DNA of 64,000 nucleotides from the NCBI RefSeq assembly GCF_019646055.1, contig NZ_JAESFE010000002.1:124001-188000 (forward strand). Reading direction: 5' to 3'. Shown here one piece after another: positions 44,278 to 54,767 of the stretch; position 1 is the stretch's first letter, and each line of letters starts with the position of its first letter. This DNA comes from Sodalis sp. CWE. Its GTDB lineage: Bacteria > Pseudomonadota > Gammaproteobacteria > Enterobacterales > Enterobacteriaceae. The position numbers and the translations under genes were made by a program. Below the pieces are notes generated by a model. That model saw only the letters and a list, made by a program, of their open reading frames with translations, ran no database searches and was not told the DNA's origin.

Positions 44278-44778
44278 TTATTCAGATATTATATATTTAT
44301 TATCTTGACTTAATTTTTGCATTTGATAACCATTATCTTCCAAACTTGGATTATTAGCTGCCAAACGGGCTAATTCATCGCAATATTCATTCTCTGGATG
44401 ACCAGAGTGTCCCTTTATCCAATTCCAAAATAAAATATGTGGTTGTATGGTTGCATCCAGTCTTTGCCACAAATCAATATTTTTTACAGGATTTTTATTA
44501 GTAGTTTTCCAACCACATACTTTCCACCTACTTATCCAATTGGTGATACCAAGGCGAACATATTGACTATCAGAGCTAAGAATTACTTTACAAGAATCCG
44601 TTAACGCTTCTAGTGCTACAATAACTGCCATTAATTCCATTCGGTTATTAGTAGTTAAATAATAACCTGCGCTGAAAATCTTCTCATATTGTTTATAACG
44701 AAGTATAGCGCCATATCCTCCACGACCAGGATTTTCTAAACATGAACCATCAGTAAAAATTGCAATTTGTTTTTGCAT
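44278..44778 (-). CDS. rnhA: Ribonuclease HI
   Basis: Removes RNA from RNA-DNA hybrids, 166 residues (E. coli 155). The four acidic catalytic residues are visible: Asp in [12 protein letters not shown] (about 10), Glu in [10 protein letters not shown] (about 48), Asp in [11 protein letters not shown] (about 70) and Asp in [11 protein letters not shown] (about 134). The substrate-binding segment [17 protein letters not shown] is conserved. The C-terminal 10 residues extend beyond E. coli. It is divergent from dnaQ with only 54 nt between the starts, as in E. coli. Confidence 0.97.
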   Translation of the reverse strand: MQKQIAIFTDGSCLENPGRGGYGAILRYKQYEKIFSAGYYLTTNNRMELMAVIVALEALTDSCKVILSSDSQYVRLGITNWISRWKVCGWKTTNKNPVKNIDLWQRLDATIQPHILFWNWIKGHSGHPENEYCDELARLAANNPSLEDNGYQMQKLSQDNKYIISE

Positions 44779-44832
44779 TTTTTGATATAATTAGTTTTAC
44801 TTTATAAACGTTAAATTTGACATAAAAATTTT
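44779..44832. promoter_or_regulatory. Divergent rnhA-dnaQ promoter region
   Basis: Only 54 nt separate the divergent start codons, so both promoters must lie here or run into the coding starts. Candidate elements are TTGACA at 44817-44822, TATAAA at 44803-44808 and TTGATA at 44782-44787. Spacing does not favour one arrangement, so exact promoters are not assigned. E. coli also has overlapping divergent promoters at this locus. Confidence 0.5.
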
Positions 44833-45606
44833 ATGAATATTAATGTTACAAGACAGATTGTTTTGGATACTGAAACTACAGGTATGAACAAATTAGGTGT
44901 TCATTATACAGGACATCGAATTATTGAAATAGGTGCTATAGAAATTATTAATCGACGTCTTTCTGGACGGCGTTTTCATGTCTATATAAATCCTAATCGA
45001 CCTGTTGATCCAGAAGCATTCAGCTTGCATGGTATTGATAATAAGTTTCTTGAAGATAAACCAAAATTTGTTGATATCGCAAACGCATTCCTGCACTTTA
45101 TTTATGGTAGTGAATTAATTATTCATAACGCTTCATTCGATGTTGGCTTTATAAATTATGAATTTGAAATGTTAAATCTTGGTATTGGTAAAATTACTAC
45201 TTTTTGCAAAGTAATCGATAGTTTACTTCTGGCACGTAAACTTTTTCCAGGAAAACGGAATAGCTTAGATGCGTTATGTGATCGATATTTGATTGATAGT
45301 CGTAGACGAACTTTTCATAGTGCTCTAATTGACGCAGAAATTCTAGCAGATATTTTTTTATTGATGACTAGTAACCAGTCTGTGATGAACTTTTCCGAAG
45401 AAGAAAAAGAAAAACAATATAATAAAAAGATTGTAAATCTCTTCCAAACTTATCCTCTTCAAAAAGATGCTAATAAAAATTTATTACTGAAGGTGATTCA
45501 TGCAAAGAATGAAGAGGCTTCGTCCCATGAAAAGTATTTGGATTTAATATACCAAAGAAACCGCAATTGCATGTGGCGCAAAAATTTTCCTGAAGAAAAA
45601 GAGTAG
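44833..45606 (+). CDS. dnaQ: DNA polymerase III epsilon subunit (3'-5' proofreading)
   Basis: DEDDh exonuclease of the replicative polymerase, 257 residues (E. coli 243). Motif ExoI is QIVLDTETTG near residue 8, ExoII is IIHNASFDVGF near residue 96, and ExoIII is FHSALIDAEILAD near residue 160 with the catalytic His and Asp. The C-terminal tail, needed for binding the alpha subunit, is present and ends in RNCMWRKNF, like E. coli GSCLWRA. Proofreading is therefore probably retained. tRNA-Asp follows 137 nt downstream, as in E. coli. Confidence 0.97.
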   Translation: MNINVTRQIVLDTETTGMNKLGVHYTGHRIIEIGAIEIINRRLSGRRFHVYINPNRPVDPEAFSLHGIDNKFLEDKPKFVDIANAFLHFIYGSELIIHNASFDVGFINYEFEMLNLGIGKITTFCKVIDSLLLARKLFPGKRNSLDALCDRYLIDSRRRTFHSALIDAEILADIFLLMTSNQSVMNFSEEEKEKQYNKKIVNLFQTYPLQKDANKNLLLKVIHAKNEEASSHEKYLDLIYQRNRNCMWRKNFPEEKE

Positions 45607-45680
45607 TTTAGTAAATTCAAAAAAGTGAATCTAATTTTCAAATGACATTACTAAGAAATAAATATCCATTATGAAAATTA

Positions 45681-45710
45681 TTGACGTTTGAGTAGATGTA
45701 ATATTATTAT
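45681..45710 (+). promoter_or_regulatory. Possible promoter of tRNA-Asp
   Basis: TTGACG at 45681-45686 and TATTAT at 45705-45710 are spaced by 18 nt. They lie 33 nt upstream of the mature tRNA 5' end, a reasonable leader for a tRNA gene. This is a pattern match only. An alternative TATTAT at 45702 gives a 15-nt spacer. Confidence 0.4.
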
Positions 45711-45743
45711 TTCTTTTTACTTATTTTAAAGTAATAAAATAAA

Positions 45744-45820
45744 GGTGCGGTAGTTCAGTAGGTAAGAATACCGGCCTGTCACGCCGGGGGTCGCGGGTTC
45801 GAGCCCCGTCCGCACCGCCA
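45744..45820 (+). tRNA. aspV: tRNA-Asp (GTC)
   Basis: A complete 77-nt tRNA, from GGTGCGGTAGTTCAGTAGG to CCGCACCGCCA with an encoded CCA. The acceptor GGTGCGG pairs with CCGCACC. The anticodon stem-loop CCGGCCTGTCACGCCGG shows GTC. The T arm has loop TTCGAGC. The position behind dnaQ matches aspV of E. coli. Confidence 0.97.
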
Positions 45821-46582
45821 ACTATTCGGATAACGCTGAATATACTTATTTGTTTTTATAAACAACGTCTTTAATTCTCTTTTCTGAGAAAGACTTAATT
45901 CTATTTTATAGATATTAACGTAAAAAATTTATTTGCTTTAATTATTCTAATTTAACATTCAAAATTTACTATAAAGTTTATTAAAAATTAAAATAAGATA
46001 ACCGATGTTATTGTTAGTTGTTTTAAATATTTTGCTTAAAAGGTTTAAATTAATTGCTGACTAGAATATCAATCACATTGATATTTCTAGTTTTTTGAAA
46101 AAAATTTTTGGTGATTTTTAAACTCGTTAAAACTGTTTAGATTAAAAATCTCGACTATTTATAATTTTTTTGAAATTTTTTAAAAATTTATGTACATAAA
46201 ATATTCCTGAATAAAATCAGTAGTTAATTATATAAATTTAAGCATTTTTTTGTATAAGATATGATTCCGATCTTATATGTATAATTTAAACACATATTTA
46301 TTTTTCATTATAGAATAGACTGTGTTCAATAAATATTAGATTTATTTCTATCAGCCATAGTACGCTCAGTTTTTCTAAAAAATTTTTTAACACCTGCCTT
46401 TTTTGTTTTTTTTTAAAAACCTAATTATGAAGTTATTCACTATACTATCGCGAAATGGTATACAATATATCTTAGATATTTATTTCAGTGATAAAATTAA
46501 TTGTACTTTAATTTATGAAGTTAACTTGAGCATTAATTAACATTAATAATTTTTCTTTTTTAATTAAATAAAATAAAGATCT
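45821..46582. other. AT-rich intergenic gap between tRNA-Asp and gmhA
   Basis: About 760 bases of very AT-rich sequence with many short A and T runs. No gene, RNA or strong hairpin is recognised. Confidence 0.6.
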
Positions 46583-47161
46583 ATGTGTTATCGCGATTTA
46601 ATTCGAAATGAACTTAATGAGGCATTACAAGTACTGCAAAAATTTCTTAAAAATGAACGTCAGATGCAATCTATTGAAAAAGCGGCTAAGCTTATTGCTA
46701 ATACTTTTAAAATAGGTGGAAAAATTTTATCTTGCGGTAATGGTGGATCACATTGTGACGCAATGCATTTTGCTGAAGAGTTGACTGGCCGCTATCGAGA
46801 TAACCGACCAGGTTTTCCTGTTATAGCTATCTCTGATCCTAGTTATTTATCTTGTGTTAGCAATGACTTTGGTTATGAATATGTATTTTCAAGATACATC
46901 GAAGCTGTAGGAAGAAAAGGGGATATATTAGTAGGAATTTCTACTTCAGGAAATTCGGAGAATATCATCCGTGCTATTGACGCTGCAAATAATAAAGGAA
47001 TGCAAATTATCGCATTTACTGGTAGAGAAGGAGGAAAAATATCCAATCGCGTAAATGTAGAAATTTGTGTCCCATATTTTGGATATAGTGATCGCATTCA
47101 GGAAATTCATATAAAAGTTATTCATATCTTAGTTCTTCTCATAGAGAGAAGTTGTGTCTAA
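46583..47161 (+). CDS. gmhA: Phosphoheptose isomerase
   Basis: Converts sedoheptulose 7-phosphate to D-glycero-D-manno-heptose 7-phosphate, first step of LPS inner-core heptose, 192 residues, the same as E. coli (LpcA). The SIS-domain sugar phosphate sites appear as [21 protein letters not shown] near residue 53 and [17 protein letters not shown] near residue 117. The zinc and catalytic segment [18 protein letters not shown] is at the C-terminus. It works with GmhB, encoded about 5 kb away. Confidence 0.97.
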   Translation: MCYRDLIRNELNEALQVLQKFLKNERQMQSIEKAAKLIANTFKIGGKILSCGNGGSHCDAMHFAEELTGRYRDNRPGFPVIAISDPSYLSCVSNDFGYEYVFSRYIEAVGRKGDILVGISTSGNSENIIRAIDAANNKGMQIIAFTGREGGKISNRVNVEICVPYFGYSDRIQEIHIKVIHILVLLIERSCV

Positions 47162-48438
47162 AGAATAATTTAATCAGACATAACACAGAAGATGATTCAC
47201 TGATTTTGATAGAAAATGGCAAAATATGACTCTGAATTTGTTTAATAAGGAAAAAACAGTAAAAAACACCTGCTTCTTTTTTTAGAAGAAAATTAAGTTG
47301 TTCTTTAAGTTTGAAGAATAAATAGATTTTTTACTAACTTTTTAAGTTTAAAAAGCTTTTTCTAACTTCTCTTAATAAAGGATTAAAATAAAAAATAGAT
47401 TTGAATAGATAAAAATTTAACTGGCTGCCAGCGTTTTTTATCGTTTCAATAATGATTGTTCATATTTGTTTCAAAACTAATCTTATATTGGTAATAAGAT
47501 GCATTGTTTTTTAATTAAGACAAATCAATATATTAAAATTTATAAAAATGTGAATTAAGTTTTTTAGAATCATTTATGTAGCTGGTGTAAATTAAAAACA
47601 ATAAACTCAAACAATTTTTTAATAAAATTAACTTTAATCTAGTTATTAAAGTGCATCTAAACTGATAAGGCTACTTTTTATATAGCGCTATTACAAGATT
47701 AATGATTAACTATTTTTTTAGTATTTTTTATTAAGAATATATGTTTGATATTAAAAACTTAAGTGAGTTTATTTTTATCATCTACAAATCAAAAACATTT
47801 TAATTTCTAAAATTAGAAAAATAGAAAATAATTAGTTATTCTAAATTTTCATTTAAATGAATTTAATTTTTTTAACTGAATAATTAGTTAAGATGCTAAA
47901 TTTCATATAATACGCAAAGTACGTTTTCTATTTAAAAATAGAAATTATTGTAGACCGGCTAAACTAACTTATTTATGAAAATAAATATTTGTAATTTTCT
48001 GTTATCAAGTTAATCTTCATTAAAGACAGTGTATAATTTCAAGCTTTTTTTTAGAAACTGCTTCAAATAAAAACTTGAAATAAATTTTGGATATTTCCCG
48101 TATGAAACAGGCTACGCATTTCAATAAGCATAAATGATTGACCGTTTACTCAACAAAAATACTATTTATAAATAATGAGTAATTATCGTTTTTTAATAAA
48201 AGTCTACCTAAAATCTACTTTAAATACCAGGTTTGTCTGAATTTTTTATAAAAGCTCTTATATTCAAAACGATTTAAGGTTATTAACAATATCTAAATAA
48301 ACATTAGATCATAATACTAAAAATTCAATGAAACAGGTTGTAACGATATAATATCTAAATTGATTAGATCTCTAAATTTTTAAAGAAATTTCCTTTCTTT
48401 AACCTGGTATAATCCAATCAACTTTAATTCATACATTT
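47162..48438. other. 1.3-kb AT-rich gap between gmhA and gpt
   Basis: No recognisable gene. Only the gpt promoter at its right end stands out. In E. coli many genes separate lpcA and gpt, so this gap marks a large deletion. Confidence 0.6.
48405..48413 (+). promoter_or_regulatory. Extended -10 promoter of gpt
   Basis: TGGTATAAT fits an extended -10 element (TGnTATAAT). It lies 25 nt before the gpt ATG, so the transcript would start near 48420 with a short leader. No good -35 box is seen, which is usual for extended -10 promoters. Evidence is sequence pattern only. Confidence 0.5.
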
Positions 48439-48897
48439 ATGAACGCAAAATACCTCGTTACATGGGATACTCTGCAGATTTACACGCGCACTATGGCTAG
48501 TCGTTTATTACCTGCAACACGATGGAAAAGCATTATTGCGGTTAGTCGTGGTGGTTTAGTTCCTGGCGCCTTACTAGCTCGTGAACTTGGGATTCGTCAT
48601 GTAGATACCGTATGTATTGCTAGCTATGATCATGATCGTCAACATGATTTGAATATTTTAAAACAAGCAAAAGGGGATAGTAAAAAATTAATCGTAATTG
48701 ATGACTTAGTAGATACCGGTAATACGGCTAAAGTTATTCGTGAGATATATCCAAAAGCATACTTTGTAACTATTTTTGCTAAACCCGCTGGTCGACAATT
48801 AGTGGATGATTATGTTATCGATGTTCCGCAAAATACTTGGATTGAACAACCTTGGGATATGGGGATAGGATTTATTCCACCACTTTCAGAAGAATAG
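48439..48897 (+). CDS. gpt: Xanthine-guanine phosphoribosyltransferase
   Basis: Purine salvage enzyme converting xanthine and guanine to nucleotides with PRPP, 152 residues, exactly as in E. coli. The PRPP motif is [15 protein letters not shown] near residues 84-98. The substrate hood region includes [20 protein letters not shown], and the C-terminus has [14 protein letters not shown]. The host may be a source of the bases. It is an isolated gene with its own probable promoter. Confidence 0.97.
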   Translation: MNAKYLVTWDTLQIYTRTMASRLLPATRWKSIIAVSRGGLVPGALLARELGIRHVDTVCIASYDHDRQHDLNILKQAKGDSKKLIVIDDLVDTGNTAKVIREIYPKAYFVTIFAKPAGRQLVDDYVIDVPQNTWIEQPWDMGIGFIPPLSEE

Positions 48898-49162
48898 TTT
48901 TTCTATAAAGAGGTTTTTTCTTACTAAGAAACGCGAAATTAATAAGATAGTTCAAATTTAATTTTTTAATTATTCAAATCTAAAAATTTTATCGTAAAGT
49001 GAAACATATTTAAAATTTTGTTCCTTATTAAAAGAATCAAAAAGAAATTGACAACAATTAAAAAACTCATCTACGGATAAAAAAAGAAAAAATACTAAAG
49101 CCTTTAGTAAAACTGGAAAGTAAGTATTTTTATTTATTTATAGTTTTTTATTATAATAGCGT

Positions 49163-50635
49163 TTATCTAAGTTCACTCCATACGCCTCCATTACGGGCAA
49201 TCATTGCAACAGAGGCAATTGGACCCCATGTTCCTGCTTGATATGGTTTTGGGATGTCGTTATCTACTTTCCAAGCTTTTAAAATTGAATCGATCCACTT
49301 CCATGCTTCTTCAACTTCATCACGTCGAACAAATAATGCTTGAATTCCCCGCATAGTTTCTAGTAATAATCGTTCATATGCATCAGCTAAATGTTTTTGA
49401 TTAAAAGTTTCTGCAAAACTCAAATCTAATTTAGTAGTTTGTACACGATGCTTATGATCTAAGCCTGGCATTTTATTCAAAATTTGAATATCCATTCCTT
49501 CATCTGGTTGCAAGCGGATAGTCAATTTATTTTGAGGCAACTTTTGATAAGAGTCCTTGAAAAGATTTAGTGTTGGATTTTTAAAATAAATCACTACTTC
49601 TGAACATTTTGTTGGTAATCGTTTGCCAGTTCGTAGGTAAAATGGTACCCCAGCCCAACGCCAATTATCAATATCAACACGAATAGAAACAAAAGTTTCT
49701 GTGCGACTATTTTTATTAGCGCCTTCTTCCTCTAAATAACCGGGTACCTTTCTTCCTCGAACAAAACCACTAATATATTGTCCGCGCACTGTAGTATCAC
49801 GTATATTCCTATGATCAATAGGACGTAATGAACGTAAAACTTTAACTTTTTCATCGCGAATACGATCAGTGCTTAGATCAGAAGGAGGGGACATAGCAAT
49901 CATTGCTAATATTTGCAATAAATGACTTTGAATCATATCGCGCGTTTGACCAACCCTATCAAAATAGGCCCAACGACCTTCGATTCCGACCTCTTCAGCT
50001 ACTGTAATTTGAACATGATCAACGATACGATTGTCCCAATTAGAGACGAAAAGCGAATTAGCAAAACGAAGTGATAATAAGTTTAATATTGTCTCTTTTC
50101 CTAAATAATGATCGACACGATAAATCTGATTTTCATTAAAATACCGCGAGACTTGGTCATTTATTATTTGTGAAGAAGCTAAGTCATTACCAAGTGGTTT
50201 TTCCATAACAACACGGCTAGGTTCATTGTTTAACTTTGCTTCACCAAGTCCTTTACAAATATTGCTAAATGTCGTAGGCGGCATAGCTAAATAACTTATT
50301 GTTATTCTGTTTTGTTGATCTAATTTTTTAGCTAGCTGATCAAAATGTTTTGTCTCTCTTACATCTAAATTACAAAAATCTAACCGAGAGCTTAATATTT
50401 TCCATAATTTATCATTAATTGGTTCTTTCAAAAAGACCTCTAATGCTTTGCGTACAACCTTAGTATAAGATTTAGCATCCCAATCTGCGCGACCAACACC
50501 GATAATTCTCGTCTTTGGATGAATCGAGCCAGTTTTTTCCAACTGATACAATGAAGGTAATAATTTTCGCCGTGATAAATCGCCTTTGGCACCAAAAATA
50601 ACTAAATCGCAAGCTTGCGTTGAAGCAACTGCCAT
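49163..50635 (-). CDS. zwf: Glucose-6-phosphate 1-dehydrogenase
   Basis: First enzyme of the oxidative pentose phosphate pathway, producing NADPH, 490 residues (E. coli 491). The dinucleotide-binding start is LVIFGAKGDLSRRKLLPSLY. The active site is YRVDHYLGKETILNLL near residue 180, and the conserved YLRTGKRLPTKCSEVVIYF follows near residue 345. The ATG has the strong Shine-Dalgarno sequence AGAGGAGG. In E. coli zwf, hexR and pykA are neighbours. Here hexR is missing and a 1.3-kb gap remains, so glucose-responsive HexR repression is probably gone. Confidence 0.98.
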   Translation of the reverse strand: MAVASTQACDLVIFGAKGDLSRRKLLPSLYQLEKTGSIHPKTRIIGVGRADWDAKSYTKVVRKALEVFLKEPINDKLWKILSSRLDFCNLDVRETKHFDQLAKKLDQQNRITISYLAMPPTTFSNICKGLGEAKLNNEPSRVVMEKPLGNDLASSQIINDQVSRYFNENQIYRVDHYLGKETILNLLSLRFANSLFVSNWDNRIVDHVQITVAEEVGIEGRWAYFDRVGQTRDMIQSHLLQILAMIAMSPPSDLSTDRIRDEKVKVLRSLRPIDHRNIRDTTVRGQYISGFVRGRKVPGYLEEEGANKNSRTETFVSIRVDIDNWRWAGVPFYLRTGKRLPTKCSEVVIYFKNPTLNLFKDSYQKLPQNKLTIRLQPDEGMDIQILNKMPGLDHKHRVQTTKLDLSFAETFNQKHLADAYERLLLETMRGIQALFVRRDEVEEAWKWIDSILKAWKVDNDIPKPYQAGTWGPIASVAMIARNGGVWSELR

Positions 50636-51959
50636 ATCTTCCTCCTCTGGAAGAGAAGAAACTAAATATTTTCATTGGTCTTTCTTTAAAGAAAGAATCT
50701 TTAGATGACTAATCATTGATATTAATTCATTGAGATTGATATTCATTAACAATTTTTTTTATTTGTTTTTGCTTGTTTTTCATTAAATTTGTTTAATTCT
50801 TAGGCACTACAATTATGATTAATTTGCTATATTTTTCTATTAAAAATAGAAAAGAGAAAGTCCTTATTCTAGTAAGATAGCGATTATTCTTTCTGTTTTT
50901 TTCTTTACCTTATAAATGTATCTGTCAAAAAGGATAGGCTAATTAAAAAAACGATCCTGAATCTTTTTTTAGTTACAAAACCAGATGATTTTAATAATCT
51001 TTTTGTTTAAAGCGACTATTTGACTCGAAAGAGATGCTTTATCAACCTATCATCTATAGGTTGGTAAATTTTGATATTTTAATTTAGTGGGAAACTCTTT
51101 CTCCTTTTATAAGGAGAAAATTTTATTTTATTTTTGCAAGTTAACATTTATCAATTCTCAAATTGAGATTCCTCTACCAAATTACCAATGAATCAATTTA
51201 CAATTGAACAATAGACTAAAAGTGGATTTTATCATTTTCTAAGAAAATTTGTAAATATATCACGCGCTCTTAGCTACTAAATTAATAATACAATACATTC
51301 TCAATTGTTATCAACAAGCTTACAGTAGTGAATCAAATAATCCAATAGTGAATTAGAATTGATCTAAATTATTTTAACAATCAAAGTTTTACTTCTATCT
51401 TAGAGAAGTAATTAATTTATTAGTTAGGTTCTAAAATGTTTTTATGTGAGATAACTATAACAAAAAAAAATATTTTTTGATTTTCTAGAAGCATTTTTTA
51501 AAAAAAATTGCTTGCCTACGAAAAAGAAAAATTGAAAGTAAGCATGTTAAGTAAATAACTTTCAGATTTCTTTTGCGGATATATTAATAGGTTTTTTGTA
51601 CCTTTCTTTAGTAAGAAAATAATTAGTTTAAGATTTATTAAATGCATTAGTGAACTGAAAAACGACTTATAGAATTCTATCTGTCCTTAGATACGGAATC
51701 ATATATCTATAAATGTACATAATAAATGAAAAAATTTTTCAGTAGTTTTAAGACTAGTTACATTACATTTTAATCAAATTAAGTAAAGTTTAGATTCTAT
51801 TAAAAATAGTAACTAACTTTATTTTTAGTATCAAGTTTTTCATGAATATCATTATTTAAAATAGAAATTGAAAATAGATTGTGTTTTTACTTCTTTATTA
51901 AAGCTTCCTCATATGGACTATACCTACTAGCGTATTGTTAAGTTAACGGAGAATTACCT
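50636..51959. other. 1.3-kb gap between zwf and pykA; hexR (yebK) absent
   Basis: In E. coli hexR lies here on the plus strand. I recognise no HexR segment. The gap has an 18-nt perfect palindrome TCTTTCTTTAAAGAAAGA at 50679-50696, 44 nt upstream of zwf. It also has a terminator-shaped hairpin at 51098-51135. Confidence 0.6.
51098..51135 (+). terminator. Orphan terminator-shaped hairpin
   Basis: The perfect 9-bp stem TTTCTCCTT (51098-51106), loop TTAT and arm AAGGAGAAA (51111-51119) is followed by ATTTTATTTTATTTTT. This is the shape of a plus-strand rho-independent terminator, yet no plus-strand gene ends nearby. It may be a relic of a deleted gene. Confidence 0.45.
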
Positions 51960-53405
51960 ATGCGTAGATGGTTGAGAAGAACAAAAATTGTTGCAACTCT
52001 TGGTCCTGCTACTGATCGTGGCAATAATCTTGAGAAAATTATTATTGCAGGTGCTAATGTTGTACGTCTGAATTTTTCACATGGAAATTTAGAAGATCAC
52101 CTTATACGCGCCAAGAGAGTACGTGAAATTTCATCTAGACTAAATCAGTATGTGGCAATACTAGGTGATTTACAAGGACCAAAAATTCGTATCTCAACGT
52201 TTAGTGAAGGAAAAATTTTTTTAAAAATTGGCGATAAATTCTTATTGGATGCTTCACTTAGTCATGGACAAGGAAACTGTAAACAAGTAGGAATTGATTA
52301 CAAGGAGTTATCAAGTGATGTAGCTCCTGGTGATATTCTTTTAGTTGATGATGGGCGTATGCAACTTAAGGTAATTAAAGTTGAAGGCATTCGAGTTTAC
52401 ACTGAGGCGATGGTAGACGGTTTTTTATCCAATAATAAAGGTATCAATAAACTTGGGGGAGGTTTATCTGTTAAGACACTAACTGAAAAAGATAAGGCTG
52501 ATATTGCTATTGCTGCCAGAATTGGTGTTGATTATTTAGCAGTGTCTTTTCCTAGAGCAGGGAAAGACTTACACTATGCGCGTCGTTTGGCTAACGATGC
52601 AGGCAGTCATGCAAAAATTATTTCGAAAGTAGAACGAGCTGAAGCTGTAGCAACGGAAGAAACGATAGATGATATTATTCTTGCTTCAGATGTAGTAATG
52701 GTTGCGCGAGGCGATTTAGGTGTTGAAGTTGGAGACTCCGAATTGATAGGTATTCAAAAAAAATTGATTAAACGCGCTTGCACATTAAATCGTCCCGTGA
52801 TTACTGCTACACAAATGATGGAGTCAATGATCACTAATCCAACACCTACTCGTGCTGAGGTTATGGATGTTGCTAATGCGATTCTTGATGGCACTGATGC
52901 GGTTATGTTATCAGCCGAAACCGCCACAGGTCAGTTTCCTGTTGAAACTGTCTCTGTAGTAGCTAATGTTTGTCTCGGAGCAGAAAAAGTTCCGCAAAGT
53001 ATTAATGCTTCATCTGAATATCGTTTAGACAAACAATTCGATAATATTGAAGAAGCTACTGCTATGTCGGCAATGTATGTTGCTAATCACCTGAAAGGAA
53101 TTACCGCTATTGTATCAATGACAGAATCTGGTCATACTGCTCTTATGATGTCTCGCATTAGTTCTGATTTACCAATTTTTGCTCTTTCTCGTCACAAAAA
53201 CACCTTAAATTTAACTACTCTTTATCGCGGAGTTATACCGGTCTATTTCAATGAAAATAGCGAGCAAGCATTATTAGCAACTAATATCGTTAGTTTTTTG
53301 CGTGATAAGGGTTTCTTTGTTTCAGGGGATCTTGTTATCATCACGTACGGAGATATAGGTAAAGCAGGTAATACTAATACTAGTCGCATCTTACGTGTAG
53401 AATAG
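51960..53405 (+). CDS. pykA: Pyruvate kinase II
   Basis: Final ATP-yielding step of glycolysis, 481 residues (E. coli PykA 480). The start [19 protein letters not shown] matches E. coli. The substrate and metal segments include [27 protein letters not shown] (catalytic Lys region) and [14 protein letters not shown]. The signature [19 protein letters not shown] is intact. The C-terminal allosteric domain is present through SRILRVE. The ATG follows GGAG. It is syntenic with E. coli zwf-pykA-mepM-ruv-aspS, with intervening genes lost. Confidence 0.98.
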   Translation: MRRWLRRTKIVATLGPATDRGNNLEKIIIAGANVVRLNFSHGNLEDHLIRAKRVREISSRLNQYVAILGDLQGPKIRISTFSEGKIFLKIGDKFLLDASLSHGQGNCKQVGIDYKELSSDVAPGDILLVDDGRMQLKVIKVEGIRVYTEAMVDGFLSNNKGINKLGGGLSVKTLTEKDKADIAIAARIGVDYLAVSFPRAGKDLHYARRLANDAGSHAKIISKVERAEAVATEETIDDIILASDVVMVARGDLGVEVGDSELIGIQKKLIKRACTLNRPVITATQMMESMITNPTPTRAEVMDVANAILDGTDAVMLSAETATGQFPVETVSVVANVCLGAEKVPQSINASSEYRLDKQFDNIEEATAMSAMYVANHLKGITAIVSMTESGHTALMMSRISSDLPIFALSRHKNTLNLTTLYRGVIPVYFNENSEQALLATNIVSFLRDKGFFVSGDLVIITYGDIGKAGNTNTSRILRVE

Positions 53406-54767
53406 TTGTATCTTTGAATAAAAATAAAAATAGAGAAGAAAAAAAATATCAATAGTTACAATATATAGATCTATTGTAACTTTTTAGGGCACAAAGACAG
53501 ACGCAAAATTTATTTAAAATAAAAAAATTATTTAAGAAAGTATAGTTAGTTTAGTTTACGTTCTATTAGAACGTCTATCTCAAATTTTCAATATATTTAT
53601 ATATAGTATTTGTATAATAAAGAATCGATAATTGTCGTATAATACTACGTACGATAAAAGATGTCAGTTATCAACTTCAACCGTGTAAACAATGAACATT
53701 AGTTAATTCCAGTTATGTAAAACATCACATAATTAAACATGACCGGAAAATTAATCAAATTAAATATTTTTTTATTTAGTACTCGGTACCCCTATTAAAA
53801 ATGTTCAAAACGCTTGTAATCACCAATTAAGTTAACAAAGTTTATATAAAAACAAATAACGATTTGTCCATTAATTAAATAAAGTAATTATACAATGAAA
53901 TTTTAACAAAAACTCTAAATAACTTAAAAGATTAAAACACTCCTCAATAAAATTGAATCCATTTGTGTTCTTTTTTTCTTTATTTTTTATTGTTAGTTGT
54001 TCGGTTTTTGTTGATTTTGTTGGAAAAATCGATTTTGATTAGACATCATTAATGCATTGATAATTTTATTTAAAGGTTTGTTCTTCTTAAGAAAGAAGCA
54101 TTTCTTTAGTCAAGAATTTTAATAGCACTGTTGCTAATAAAAGAAATTAGTTGCTGGCTAGTTCATTTTCGTTTTTAAATTTATCTACTAAATTAATGAT
54201 TTCGGATATTATTGCAAGTTTACTGCAACAATCTTTTTCTTTTCTTTTTCATTGCAAATAAGAATCACTTACTAACTTCTTCTCCCCCTTATAAAAAGAA
54301 GAACATAGAAAATTTCATTCTTTTTAAATTTAGTTGCATAAATTAAATAAAATTATTAATTTAATGCTAAAAGCATATCAAAAGTACGTTTAGTGTTATG
54401 AATTCAATATTAGTAGTGTCTATAATTCCTGTCAGCTATTGCTTGAGCAATAGATCCAAAGTTTAATTTCTGTAAGAACTAGTAGTGAAGTTTATGTTCA
54501 ATAACGAATAAATCCACTTTTGGATGATTTCTTTAAATGGAAGTCGCTACTCATTAATTCAAAAATTGTACATTATAAATCTTCTATTTATTGCTCTTTT
54601 TGAGAAAGAAAGTTTATCTTCATAAATACTCTTTGTGCTGACTGAATTAATAACTAGTACATAATAAATGTTTATGTATATTTAGTTAGAGAACACAAAC
54701 TTAATAAGCTTACATTTCATGATAATATCATTTATTGCGATTTCTTGGTCAAAAATTGGAAAAAAAA
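53406..54767. other. 1.4-kb gap between pykA and mntH
   Basis: Apart from the pykA terminator, no gene or RNA is recognised. E. coli has lpxM after pykA. I see no trace of it here. Confidence 0.55.
53454..53485 (+). terminator. Rho-independent terminator of pykA
   Basis: The stem AGTTACAAT (53454-53462) pairs perfectly with ATTGTAACT (53473-53481) and runs into TTTTTAGGG. It lies 49 nt after the pykA stop codon on the same strand. It is the most convincing terminator in the window. Confidence 0.7.
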
